DNA from: Larix kaempferi
Taxonomy: Eukaryota; Streptophyta; Pinopsida; Pinales; Pinaceae
Direction of reading: 5' to 3'
DNA length: 64,000 nucleotides
NCBI GenBank assembly: GCA_027924585.1
Contig: BSBM01000994.1
Coordinates: forward strand, 14,283,001-14,347,000
Shown: positions 1 through 10,611 of the stretch, in pieces
How positions within the stretch are numbered: position 1 is the stretch's first letter
How the letters are laid out: every line of letters begins with the position of its first letter
Notes under the pieces: model-generated
What the model was told of the DNA's origin: nothing
Databases searched by the model: none
Seen by the model: only the letters and a program-made list of their open reading frames with translations
Translations under genes and position numbers: made by a program

Positions 1-364
1 ATTCATCAGGTCTATTATGAGGTCCTGTACTTGAGAAAATATGCTCATTCCCTTTCATCTTTTCCCCTGAGTGTGAACCACTATTATCTCCTATCATCCC
101 TTTTCCTGAAAGTTGGCTACCCAACAATTCGAAACCTTTCATCATTTGTTTATTCATATCTAGCATAACCATGGTAATTCCTTCAAAATGTGGTTTTAAG
201 GCTTCAATAAATTCCTCCTTATGTCTTAATTGTTCCTCCTCCTCTCTACCCATTGTTTTAGAAAAAAACTCTTTTTCTACTACTATCCCTTCTTCAACCA
301 AAACTTCTTCAACTACTGATTCAAAGGGTGGTGTTTTATTTGTTTGGCTTCTTTTTAATACCAT
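1..364 (-). CDS. partial gag N-terminus of a minus-strand LTR retrotransposon
   Basis: Read on the minus strand from an ATG at 362-364, a frame of 121 codons stays open to the left edge of the window. The start lies 17 bp downstream of a primer-binding site, the normal place for gag in Ty3/gypsy elements. The peptide is highly charged, with a Glu-rich stretch (around residues 20-50) followed by a Met-rich helical segment, and looks like the N-terminal arm of a Gag polyprotein. No nucleocapsid or protease motif is reached before the edge, so the lineage is unproven. No frameshift or stop was seen, so this element may be younger than its neighbours. The plus-strand reading frame over the same bases is a shadow. 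Confidence 0.6.
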   Translation of the reverse strand, partial: MVLKRSQTNKTPPFESVVEEVLVEEGIVVEKEFFSKTMGREEEEQLRHKEEFIEALKPHFEGITMVMLDMNKQMMKGFELLGSQLSGKGMIGDNSGSHSGEKMKGNEHIFSSTGPHNRPDE

Positions 365-380
365 CAGGTTCCAAGACCAT

Positions 381-392
381 GCTCTGATACCA
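381..392 (-). promoter_or_regulatory. primer-binding site (tRNA-Met type) of the minus-strand element
   Basis: The complement reads TGGTATCAGAGC, the usual plant PBS matching the 3' end of initiator tRNA-Met. It sits 7 bp from the inner LTR end at 400 and just upstream of the partial gag. Confidence 0.85.
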
Positions 393-399
393 CTTCTAA

Positions 400-2163
400 T
401 GACCCTTTTTCAAAATTCTATTAAAATGCCAATTTTTCCACTTTTTCCCCAATTTCGACCTTTGACTAGTTTAACTGTTTTGACCTCCAAATCAACCCAA
501 ATGCTCCCAAATATTCTGTAGGAGTGTATGAATGGCATTTAGACTTGAATATCAGGTTTAGCGATATTTTATGGCCCTCCAAATACTGCTGCAAACTTGA
601 TTTGTATTCTGATCAATATAGGTAATTTTGACTAGTAATTTGTGCATCAAATCCCCTGAGGGTAACACTGAAAATGGCCTTCCAAATGCCTCCAAACTCC
701 CACAAATTTATGAACAGAGGTATATAATGTGTTAAGTATGTTATTAAGGTCTCATATGCACCATTAATTGATTTTTACTATTGTTCTAACTCTCTCACAT
801 TCAACAGCAAAAACCCCCAATTCGACCCTTGGGGAAATGGCACTATTTCACCTCCCAATACAACTAAACTGAGTACAAATGCTTGAAATGCTCAAGTACA
901 GTACATGAAACTTGTAGAATACATCCATGGCATTATATTGATCACAAATATATCAGAGAATCATCCATCCATTCGAAATAATCAACATTATAGTGTCATA
1001 CATCAATGCATTGGGGAAATGGACATTGTTTGCTCATTAATCAATAGTTTTGCATACAACCAGTGGGTATTTCGACCTGAGACTTTCTGAATATTAATAA
1101 CAGAGGATATGAAGCTATTACAATCAGAAATATATAATGAGAATCTCTCTCAAGAAGCACAAGTGCTCACCAAAAACGCCCTCCCTCAAGGAGCATGAAT
1201 ATGCCTTCAAAATTGGAAACTGTGGAGAGAAAGTGCTACACTAAACCAAACCATGAAACTTCCTGTAGCTGCTACCTGCAAATACAAACTCTATTAAATC
1301 ACCATGAAAGACCTGAGTGGCCTCTCCAAACACCAACTTGGATGGGAATCTTTCACCCTCGAAATTGACTAAGGCAAGAAACTAGTCATCCACTAGCTCT
1401 CTCTTCACAAATGCAATTTTTCTCAAATCATCAAAAGCCATTCTCATTCTTCATTTCTACATTTTATAACCAACATTAGCCTTCTAAGGGTCGAAATCCT
1501 CTCAATAGATTCAATAGATTTCCATTTAGGAAATATTCCACATTTGCCACTTGTCTCCTAGTTCCAACCTTCCATCTTCTCCCAAATTCGATTTTGAGTC
1601 TCTTTGGCTTCTCCAACTCACAAATTCGCCTTCCTTGAGCCTATTTTTGGTGCTGACATGTCATAGTGGTCAGATGTCAGAGGTCAGGTCTACAATTTGT
1701 CATAGTTGTCATAGATGCTCCATCATTGGTGTCATAGGGGCTAGGGAATCTAGCCCAAGTGTCCACAAACTTCTACTTTGACTCTTTATCTTCCATGGAG
1801 GTTACCAATCCTTCCCAATTCAACCTAAGATGCTCAATGACATGTGTTATGACTTTCCAACTCACCCAAGAGTGTTCACATTCCCATTAATTTGAATTTG
1901 CAAAAGAGAGATACCATGTATTATGAAAAATCAAGCTAGTGTGGGTCCCACCACCTCCATATGTCTCCAAAACCACTTGCCACTTAGAATTTATCTTGAA
2001 TTTATTTATTCACCATATTTATTAAATGCTTGAACCCCTCTAATGTCTAAATATCATTTATTAGCTTCCTTATTACCATCCCACATGTGCCCATCCAACC
2101 TAGGAAACTAGTAGGATTGATGGGATTGTCTTACTATGCACTTATTTGAATGGGGACATTACA
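400..2163 (-). repeat. 5' LTR (about 1.76 kb) of the minus-strand element
   Basis: The LTR is bounded by TG...CA: its minus-strand start reads TGTAATGTCCCC and its end abuts the spacer before the PBS. The interior is AT-rich with no coding capacity; small ORFs at 905-1090 and 1551-1781 look like chance frames. The outer end abuts integrase-coding sequence of another element, so this element inserted there. The partner LTR and the other target-site copy lie beyond the left edge. Confidence 0.8.
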
Positions 2164-2878
2164 GAGCCCATTCAAATTTTATTATAGCTGAAAATGCAAA
2201 ACCCCTATGACTTGGGACGATCCGGTGAATTAGATTGTGATGGGTCCCGAAATGTTAGGAGAACTAGAAAAAATTGTGCAGAAAGTTAAAATAAACTTAG
2301 AAACTGCCCAAGACAGGCAGAAAAGCTATGCTGACCAGCATAGAGAACATAAAGAATTTGAAGTTGGGGATCATGTATTCCTAAGAGTGAAATCAAAGAA
2401 AAGTTCTCTGATCTTGGGCAAGGTTGCCAAACTTGCACCAAGATTTTGTGCTCCTTTCCAAATACTTGCTAGAGTAGGACCTGTTGCATATTAGTTAGCT
2501 CTACCAACAAATTTTAAAGTACATGATATGTTTCATGTTTCATTGTTGAAGAAATATGTATATGATCCTAAGCATATTGTGAATTGGCATGTGATTCAAG
2601 TGGAATCAGAAGGAGACTTCCAAACAAATCCTGTATGCATACTGGATCAGAAAGAAGCGATACTTCAGAATCGAACCATCATTCAGGTAAAAGTGCAATG
2701 GGAGAACTATAAGCCTAACGAGGATACCTGGGAAATGGAAAGGGAAATGCGAGTAGCATATCCTTTGTTGTTCGAAGAAGTACATGACACAAACTTAATT
2801 TGCTTACTATGTTATTGTTGTTTTGCAAAACTCTTTAACAACGAGGATGGTGAAAACTTAAGGGGAAGGAAAATGTAA
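2164..2878 (+). pseudogene. chromovirus integrase C-terminus and chromodomain, decayed
   Basis: This is the end of a Ty3/gypsy pol. It starts abruptly at the LTR junction with the integrase motif for an R-K-C-x-T-P segment, then the KSYAD motif, the EFEVGDHVFL barrel and a GPVAY-LALP motif. A chromodomain-like segment follows (VQWENY...EDTWE), the targeting module that binds modified histone tails. In-frame stops at about 2188 (TGA), 2231 (TAG) and 2492 (TAG, inside VAY-LALP) make it a pseudogene. The chromodomain places it among chromoviruses, and the spacing suggests the Tekay/Del group. It ends at a TAA that overlaps the LTR start, directly after the polypurine tract, so the 3' end of the element is intact. 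Confidence 0.85.
2861..2873 (+). promoter_or_regulatory. polypurine tract of the chromovirus
   Basis: A run of A and G directly before the LTR start at 2874 gives the expected plus-strand primer site. Confidence 0.75.
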
Positions 2879-5800
2879 CACCCCAAATGATGGACTTTAA
2901 CCCCTTTGATATTTTGCTAAGTATTATTTCAGTTTACTTAGATGACATTAGAAATTTGAGAAATTGATTTCTAATGGCCATGTGGACCAGCACATTAATG
3001 AGATGGGAGTCAGAGTCCAATATGGGTTGGAGGGAAAAATCCAATTAAATAATAATGATAAATTATTATTGGAGAAAATGGAAAACCCTAAAGAAAATAT
3101 TTGAGAGAATAATGAATTAAAAGAATTAACTAAATGAGAGTTTTTCACAACTAACAATATAAAAAGTGAAACTAATTCAAACCATTCAGATTATGATGAT
3201 TATGAAATTCTTAACTCTCTCATGAGGATGATCACCCAAGAGAATTGGGAGTTGGGAAGAGATAAAAACAAAGTAACTAAAGACAAGTAAAGAGGGACAG
3301 TTTTGGAGCACAAAACTGGACCAGATTAAGAGCAATCAGAACAACTGGGTATAACTTCGACACTTGTTTGTGTTCAGGTAGGAGCACTACCCCAAGCTTG
3401 CAGGAGCATTGCATACCATACTCTGAATAGGATGTGACATTAATGATTCTCTTAATGGCTGAGACTTAAAATCCCCCGGATCATCCTGGAGCTCAGGAGC
3501 ATTGAGTTGGATGTTGGGTTTCCTACTGCCCGAGAAATTTACTAAATAACTTGGGGAACAAGTTAAGGGAAAATAAAATATAACTCCTCTACCAAAGGGG
3601 AATGTGAACTCAACTCAGGGGTGACCTGAAAGCAAGGTGAACTTGTTGGTCAAAGGTTGGTAGGTTTGTGCTAGGTCCAATGGTATTCAGATTTGAGATA
3701 AGTCTATTTGTTGCATTTAAGTGTTATATTTTATGGAATAGTTGCTAGGGTTATTGTTGTATAACTCTGATCTAATCTTGGATGGATTGTTTATCAAATC
3801 TGAATATGACTATGTGATTATACTGAACATGGTTTATAGATCATGGATATAATTTTAGGTCTGTGTTTTATTATGCAGAATTATGATCTATTGGAGACAT
3901 TTCAATTTCATAGTCTATGATTGATTTACACATTCTTTATACAGTAAGAAATTATACATGTGATATAATTGATGGTATATAAGCCTGTGATAGGAAGTAC
4001 TATGAGTGGCCATGTTTTATATATAACCCTAAGGCTTTGCTTGTTATGTTTTATAGAACATGTTTCTGGTACTCATCATATCTTATTTTTTAGCAGAGCA
4101 TATGTTCCTAGTTTAATGGCTAAAAGAGGAAGACATGTAAACCATGAGGTTTACATGTCTAGCCTTTACATTATTTATGTTTTTATTCTATTATTTCATA
4201 GATAAAAACAATGTAGTGATTAAATGATGATAAACCTACAGTGAGTAGTTTTCATTTAATGGACATAGTATATAATTTCTCGATGAACATATGCATTTAT
4301 GTAAATAGCATTTACAACTTCAGTATGGAGATTATTTGTAAATAATAATTAAAGCTCAGAATGCATGACCATTTTATATGGGTCTTTATTAACCTGAGTA
4401 TTGAAGGCTATTTCAGATTCCTATATGGAACCCTTATGCGATCCAAACTTTGTTCATACCTACGCTCAGTTCTAGCATGGAACTCGACTGTATTTATTTA
4501 ACTAATTGTATGCATAATATCGGTAATGGAATCTGATAGGGTTCCATTGTATTGCAATTGCATAAACAAATAAAATGTATTGTATAAGATACATTAACTT
4601 ATTCCCAAAGGCGTTATATTATGGGTAAGCATTCGTGTGAAAGCACATTACATAACATAAACCTTGTATGCATCTTCGTTTCGCTACAAGGAGACGTTAC
4701 CCTAAGTGTTGCGACTTAGTGGACAGTGGCATGGTGTAATACCCAATTTTGACACGTAGGATATAGCTTTTAATGTCAATATTGTATACATGTGTTTTAT
4801 GTTTCCCCAGCGTGGAGCTCAAGGCCAAGGCCCCGCTAGTGGATACTCGAATTTTATTTAAAAGACAACTATTAGGCATTATGTTACCCATGTGCTATTT
4901 AGCCATGGAACATTGTAAAAATGATGTAAATAAACATCATGCAATAAAATACCAAAACTTGTTGTGGGAGCAATGAATGAGAAGGGGCCATGTGTATCCA
5001 CTAGGGAGTGGTGAGGGGGCTGTGGGGATGAACCATTTGCTACCAAATGTCATCGTGGCAACCATTTGACTTTCCTTGATGACATTTATTTATGTTATAA
5101 GGAAGTTGTTGAAGAATGCAGTCCATGGCTTCAATGGAGCATGGGAAGCCCATAAATTCATATGGCAGAGTATGGGCTCTGTTTTCTTGTACCACAAGTC
5201 ACCCTAACTAATGGTTGTTTCTTGTTCCTCATTCCCATTTCATTGTTGAAGAAACCCAACATCATTTTCCATCCATTATGAATTCCCAACAGTGAGGAAA
5301 AACCAGAAATCGCAACTGTGAATTAACCCACATTTTGAAGTGCCAAAAACACCCAGAAACTTGTGTGGACCGTGAAATACAATGGGGGATCCATAGATAT
5401 GAAACTTGCGGCAAAATTGAGAGTATTCGATACCCCAAAATCCATAGAAAAGCTCAGTTTTTATAGCCCAGAAGTCCAGTGACAGGACTGAATTATTTCA
5501 TGGTAGAATGGTGAGAAATCCAAGTGTGAATGTTTGAATAGAGGATTGGATTGCTTGAATTTAACTTGAGATGTCTGTAGCTCTGTGGTTGAGTTCATTG
5601 GCTTAGCATTGCTCTCTTTTGTCCTTTTATGCTTGATAAACCCAACTATTTGTTGGCTTAGCATGACCGTTTGAGTGAAACCATGGCTGTGAGTGAGCCT
5701 GTCTAGTTCCTCCTTAGTGGATACACATCCCAACTCGGGGGTGATATCTTAGCTGAAAGAATATAGGCTGGACAGAGATTTATGGTTGGGTGGAATGTTG

Positions 5801-6220
5801 CTCTCACGTAGCCAGTTGTTTGGACATTTACATTTCAAGATAAGCATCCTCTGTGGTTTAAATTATACGCATTTTGTGTTCTGCAATGTGTTAATTCTGA
5901 ATGTTAATTGTTTATGTTAAATGAGATGAAATGAATATCTTAATATGGTTGATATGAAGCTTGTGCATACCATAAGAATGGGATTGATTCTCTATCTGTT
6001 GATTCATCATTTGCTTGGGATAGATATGTTGATGCATTCCAGTATGTGTGTGTGTTATTATGTTTTTAATTCCGCTTTGTTTATTAAGGATGATCTGCAC
6101 ACATAGGTTTTTATTCATTATGAATTTCTTAAAAATGTATGGGGCCAAGTTACCAATTAAGCTCGGTATGTTGGTCATGTTTCCCTTTCTTGAATCGGAT
6201 TGATGGAAGGGGTTGTGACA
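2874..6220 (+). repeat. long chromovirus LTR (about 3.35 kb) flanked by PPT and PBS
   Basis: It begins TGTAACACCCC after the PPT and ends ...GTTGTGACA three bases before a PBS. A PPT on one side and a PBS on the other means this single LTR closes one element body and opens another. The interior is AT-rich and non-coding; ORFs at 3969-4205, 4773-4976 and 5461-5733 show no domain. The alternative reading, two adjacent insertions, would need a second LTR that I do not see. Confidence 0.75.
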
Positions 6221-6223
6221 GAG

Positions 6224-6235
6224 TGGTATCAGAGC
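6224..6235 (+). promoter_or_regulatory. primer-binding site (tRNA-Met type) of the downstream chromovirus body
   Basis: TGGTATCAGAGC occurs three bases after the LTR end at 6220. Confidence 0.85.
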
Positions 6236-6469
6236 CCAGCTTGTAGTATTGGGGCTGCTTGGGCCAAACTCTGAGTTTCAGGAAGGTAACAGAATCTTTT
6301 AATGTGGTATTGAAGAAGCTTTGGGTGCCATTTTGAAATGGAATAATGGTAGGGTCAGAGTTCTCAGATGTGGAAGAAGATCACACCATTGCATAGAGCT
6401 CTCCAACATCTTTCCAATGGTACCATACTCGCCTCATTTTTCCAAGGGACAAAGGAGTTATGGACCCCG

Positions 6470-6850
6470 AAAGTTGCAGGGCCGGAGGCGTTCCAGGGTT
6501 GCAGACTTTGGGTTTTGGGAACACAATTTTCCAAAAATCACATATTGGAGTCCTGAAATCCCACACCCACATTTCGGGTTTTAGGTTGCGAGTTACGGGA
6601 ACGCAAAGTTTGAGGAAATTTGCGTTCCGGTTTCCGCAATCCCGATCCCACGTTTCGGGTTTCGGGTTGTGGGGTGCAGGTTGCGGGTTGCGGGATGGTT
6701 ACATCCCCGTGACCGTGGCTTGACTTCCTCACCCAAAATTTCGGGTTTTGGGTTGCGTGGATGCAACATTTCTGAAAAATTGCATTCCGGTTTCCGCAAC
6801 CCTAACCCCGTATTTCGGGTTTTGGATTGCGGGTTTCGGGTTCGAAAATA
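6470..6850 (+). repeat. CpG-rich imperfect tandem repeat with hairpins
   Basis: Three degenerate units share the motifs TTTCGGGTTT and TCCGGTTTCCGCAA. Two units carry hairpins, 6598-6628 and 6759-6788, with different but still paired stems. This is by far the most CpG-rich stretch of the window, which is otherwise CpG-poor. Confidence 0.65.
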
Positions 6851-8713
6851 AATAAAAATAAAATAGAGCCCGAAAATTAGAAATGTTTTTCTGAATCTTT
6901 ATGGATTTGCTTCCACAGGTGGCTGAAGTTGGCAGTTCATGATATTTTACAACTGTGTAAAAATATGCAGAATTATGGTGAAAGTTGTCATTTTTGAAGT
7001 AATGTAGTTTCCACACCCGATGTCGGAATGCTGCACGTTGATAGGCATTGGAAAGATTATCTAGTAGGGAATAATGGCACATAATTAGAATTTGAATGGG
7101 ATTATCATACACCATAGATAATTAGAGCAAAAAAGTGCCAATGGTCGTTTTGACAAAATGTTGTCAATATGGACAATTTCTAGAATTGCATGCCTCGAAA
7201 GTAGCAAGTTAAAATATTATGCATGAGTATATGTATTGAATTGATGCTTGGTGATTAAATCATATCTAATGATTCCTTGTGTGTTTGCTAGAGGCCATGA
7301 AATCATACCAACTATAATGTGGAAGAGGAATCCCATGCGACGATGAAGGATTGGAAAGAGAGAATCCCTTAACCCTGTTTTGCTACTATATTTATATTTT
7401 ATGAGCTTGATGTGTAGAAAATTATGGCATGAATATGCATTGGCTGGCATATTAATAAACATTGCACAATGCATGAGCATATGTTTGTTCCCACATATGA
7501 TATTACATATTGGTAAAAGTAGTAAGGTTCTACATATGCAAAGAACCACTAATGGAAAATATTGTGGTTGATAATCACTATTGGTGTTGGTATTGGTTGT
7601 AGGACCAAAAACAATAGAAGCATGGCTAAATATGCTAATGATGTTGTTGCACGTGGCCAACAAATTTATGAAGAAAATGTTGGGGAAGTGAATCCATGAT
7701 CAAGAGGTTGGTGGAAGAATTCTGTAATCCTCTATAAGAGACCAACGGATCAGGTAACATCGAAGGTGTAAATGGGATCCATGCAGGTAATGGTTTAATA
7801 TGATGATTGCATATGTGTCGAAAGGGGATTGGGTAAGAATCCATTGAACCATAGTTAGTAATCATAAAATGGTATGCATTTAGAGTTGAAATGCATTCAT
7901 GTGAATACCGTACTGCCACAGTGTGGTGGAGCATGGAGTGGTGAAGGCAAGAGGCCTCATACCATGTGACTGTTTAGAGATGTGGACTATATCCATATAA
8001 AATATGTCATTGCATGTGTATGTCAGTTATGAGCTTAATAATCAAAGCAAGTGAGGACTGGTGGTCCTGATTATGGTAATGCATGCTATATGAGGCAGTC
8101 ATGTTTCGGCGATAATATGTTTGAATGCAGAACATTCATAAACCAATGCAAGCTAGTATTGAGTGGATATGCGTTAAGAGATTTTATAAATCTTGTAGTT
8201 ATGCATTGAATAAATGCATATGAAAAGTTTGAGTGAGTGTTGTGAATATCCATGCATGTGGGTAGTTACACCTGAGGAGATGTATTGTGCGTATGCATGA
8301 TTGTGATATATGTATGTTTCATTACAATTAAGTAATAGATGAAAAGATGAATTAATGATAATTCTGAGATCATTTCATGAGCTGCTATGAATGCAGGGGA
8401 AGAATTGCATGAAGGTAGTCATGATTGACAGGCTTCCAGAGTGCTCTGTTGGAAGGACAGAGTTGTATAAATGATATGGCTATGAATTAATGAGCATTTA
8501 AAATCTTTAAGTTGATTGCACAGATGGTGTGATGGCGTCTTGTAATTTTATTGTGCTAAGGGTGCATATAACATAAGCCTATACACTTCATTGCATTTGA
8601 AATAATAATAGTTGAGAGTGTTTGAATTATGGAGTGTTATAATTATGAAGATCACTTTAATGACTGTTGTAAAGGCTACAATAAAAATATTATATGCATA
8701 GAGACTTACAAAG

Positions 8714-9280
8714 TGTTTGGCTAATTGAAGTTTAAGATTTCAGGTAGATTGTTCTGGGCTTGGAAATGGGGGTAAGTCCGTGATGAAGGCTAGAATCTAC
8801 CATGTGAAAGAGCCAAACCTCATGAGAAGCATCTCATGGTTGAGAAGTCTAAGATTTGTTAGAAAGAATAATTGTAAATCTTAGATTTGTAAAATTTTAG
8901 ATTTGAAATTTTGCTAATAATTGCTAATGACTGTTTGGCTTATGTAAAATTATGTCAGGAGAACATGTTGTAGGTGGATGTCCATGTATGGTAGCAAACA
9001 TACATCCATAATGGATAGATTGGTGCCACTTACAAGAAGCCAAACAATATGAGGATAGCCTCATTGCTAAGAAAATCAATTTCTGTAGTAGACAGAGTTG
9101 CAAATTCATATTGAACTTAATTATTAGTGCCATTGATTGGTTATGGAACAATCAGATTTGAATTGTATTGTTAAATGTTGCTGACTGTTTGGCTATTTAA
9201 GAAGTGTACGAAGAAGACACAATGCAGTAATACCATAAGAGAGGGCTTACAGAAGCCAAACTTCATGGGAAGGATCCCAT
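8714..9280 (+). repeat. three degenerate leader units with paired arms and a hairpin each
   Basis: TGTTTGGCT at 8714, 8932 and 9186 is matched by AGCCAAAC at 8811, 9038 and 9254. Each AGCCAAAC is followed within a few bases by a 6-bp hairpin (8821-8838, 9049-9064, 9265-9280) with a different stem sequence. Confidence 0.65.
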
Positions 9281-9922
9281 ATCTTGGAAATGGGTTTTAG
9301 GTGAAACGCCATTGGACATTTTGATAATGTCCCATCTGCACTGCATGATTGGTAAACAATATGAGTGAGATGGTAAAGATTATGTCAATAAGACATATGA
9401 GAGTTATGTAACATCAAAAGGAGTTGGGATGGAAAACCGATGGACTGTCAACTCAGAGAAGGAGCTCCCATTCCTCGTTAATGAAGAAGGACTACATCTG
9501 CAAATGAATAAGTGTTTTGTAAACCCTGACTGATATATATATATACATATATGTGTGCAAGTCTAATTGTTAGAATTACTATGTAGAGCATATTCTATTT
9601 ATGTATATTATTCAGACTGCTTGAAGTATTATTAGGACCTGCATAGCTCACATCAGTGAGGAGTGCACACCTTTCTGGTGCTGAGTTATGTTAGGGATGC
9701 CAATATTGATTATGCCCTAAGGGAATGGACGCATTCTTGGTGTTTCAATACTTAATAGTGAATGCTATGGATTATGGTTACAATTTTAGAATAACAATGC
9801 TGACAAGTTTTCCTATACTACTTGTGTTGTCACCTTAAACAGATGCAATTTGGTGTTACACACTAAAGAAGCAAAGTAAAAGGTTGTTGTGAGGGGTTGT
9901 GGTGGAAGGGTTAATGTGTATG

Positions 9923-10611
9923 TGTTAAATTTTCAGAATGTACTTCAATCTGATCTAGGATCTTAACTGAGAGAACAACATGTACAGCATATCTACAGCA
10001 TATTAATCATGGACACAATAATGCAAGCACACAAGAGACACAGAGTTTACTTGGGGAAAACCATAAAGGTGAAAAACCCCAATAACTTGCTTAGAGATAG
10101 ATAGAGCAATGATACAACAAGAATACAAGAGATAGTCTTCTCCTAGCAGCAGAGCCTCCTCCTCCACAAGTGCACCACTCTCCAAAGTGTGAGTGAGTGA
10201 ATAGAATGATAAAATAGAGATCTCTTGATCTCTATTTATACTAGACTTGACTTGCCTAATAACCTTTACTAGGTCGGCCTTAACATAACCACATAACACA
10301 ATGCTGACTAGGCCGACACCCAATAGGGTGGTCTAATAACCCTTTGAACGACATGGCGACCCCCACAAGGGTGGTGTAATAAACCTTCGACCCACATGAC
10401 TTATACAGGGCCGACCCTAACAAGATGGTCTAATAACCCATCAAGTATAAGTTACGACACTTACAATATAAATGACGACCCTTCCGTATAGAGGAATAAT
10501 AACATCTCTATAGGAATACAACCACTTCCGTATACAGGAATAATAACATCTCTATAGGAATACAGTATACATATATGTCAAATACATTCCCAAGTTACAT
10601 ATACATCAACA
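9923..10611 (-). repeat. 3' LTR of the minus-strand copia element
   Basis: The complement starts TGTTGATGTATATG after a PPT (AAGAGGGAG, complement of about 10612-10620). A TATA box (TATAAATA) lies at 10233-10240 on the minus strand. It contains tandem units of about 44 bp with the motif GGGTTATTAGACCACC. A 100-residue frame at 10003-10323 recurs in every copy of this LTR and is LTR sequence, not a gene. Confidence 0.9.

Larger units (their letters stand above)
6236..9917 (+). other. long non-coding leader of the chromovirus, first part
   Basis: There is no credible protein-coding frame in 3.7 kb. The region holds a CpG-rich imperfect repeat block (about 6470-6850), three units with paired TGTTTGGCT/AGCCAAAC segments (8714-9280), a hairpin at 8433-8455 and an alternating TA/CA run near 9533-9555. 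It is read as the 5' leader between PBS and gag because the same kind of sequence resumes at 17502, after a copia insertion with a clear target-site duplication, and leads into a gag remnant. Confidence 0.5.

Noticed and set aside
171-521. Plus-strand ORF of 116 residues at the left edge
   Set aside because: Antisense to the partial gag and running into the LTR across the PBS.
6321-6851. Overlapping ORFs on both strands in the CpG-rich block
   Set aside because: Low-complexity repeat with few stop codons; no domain.
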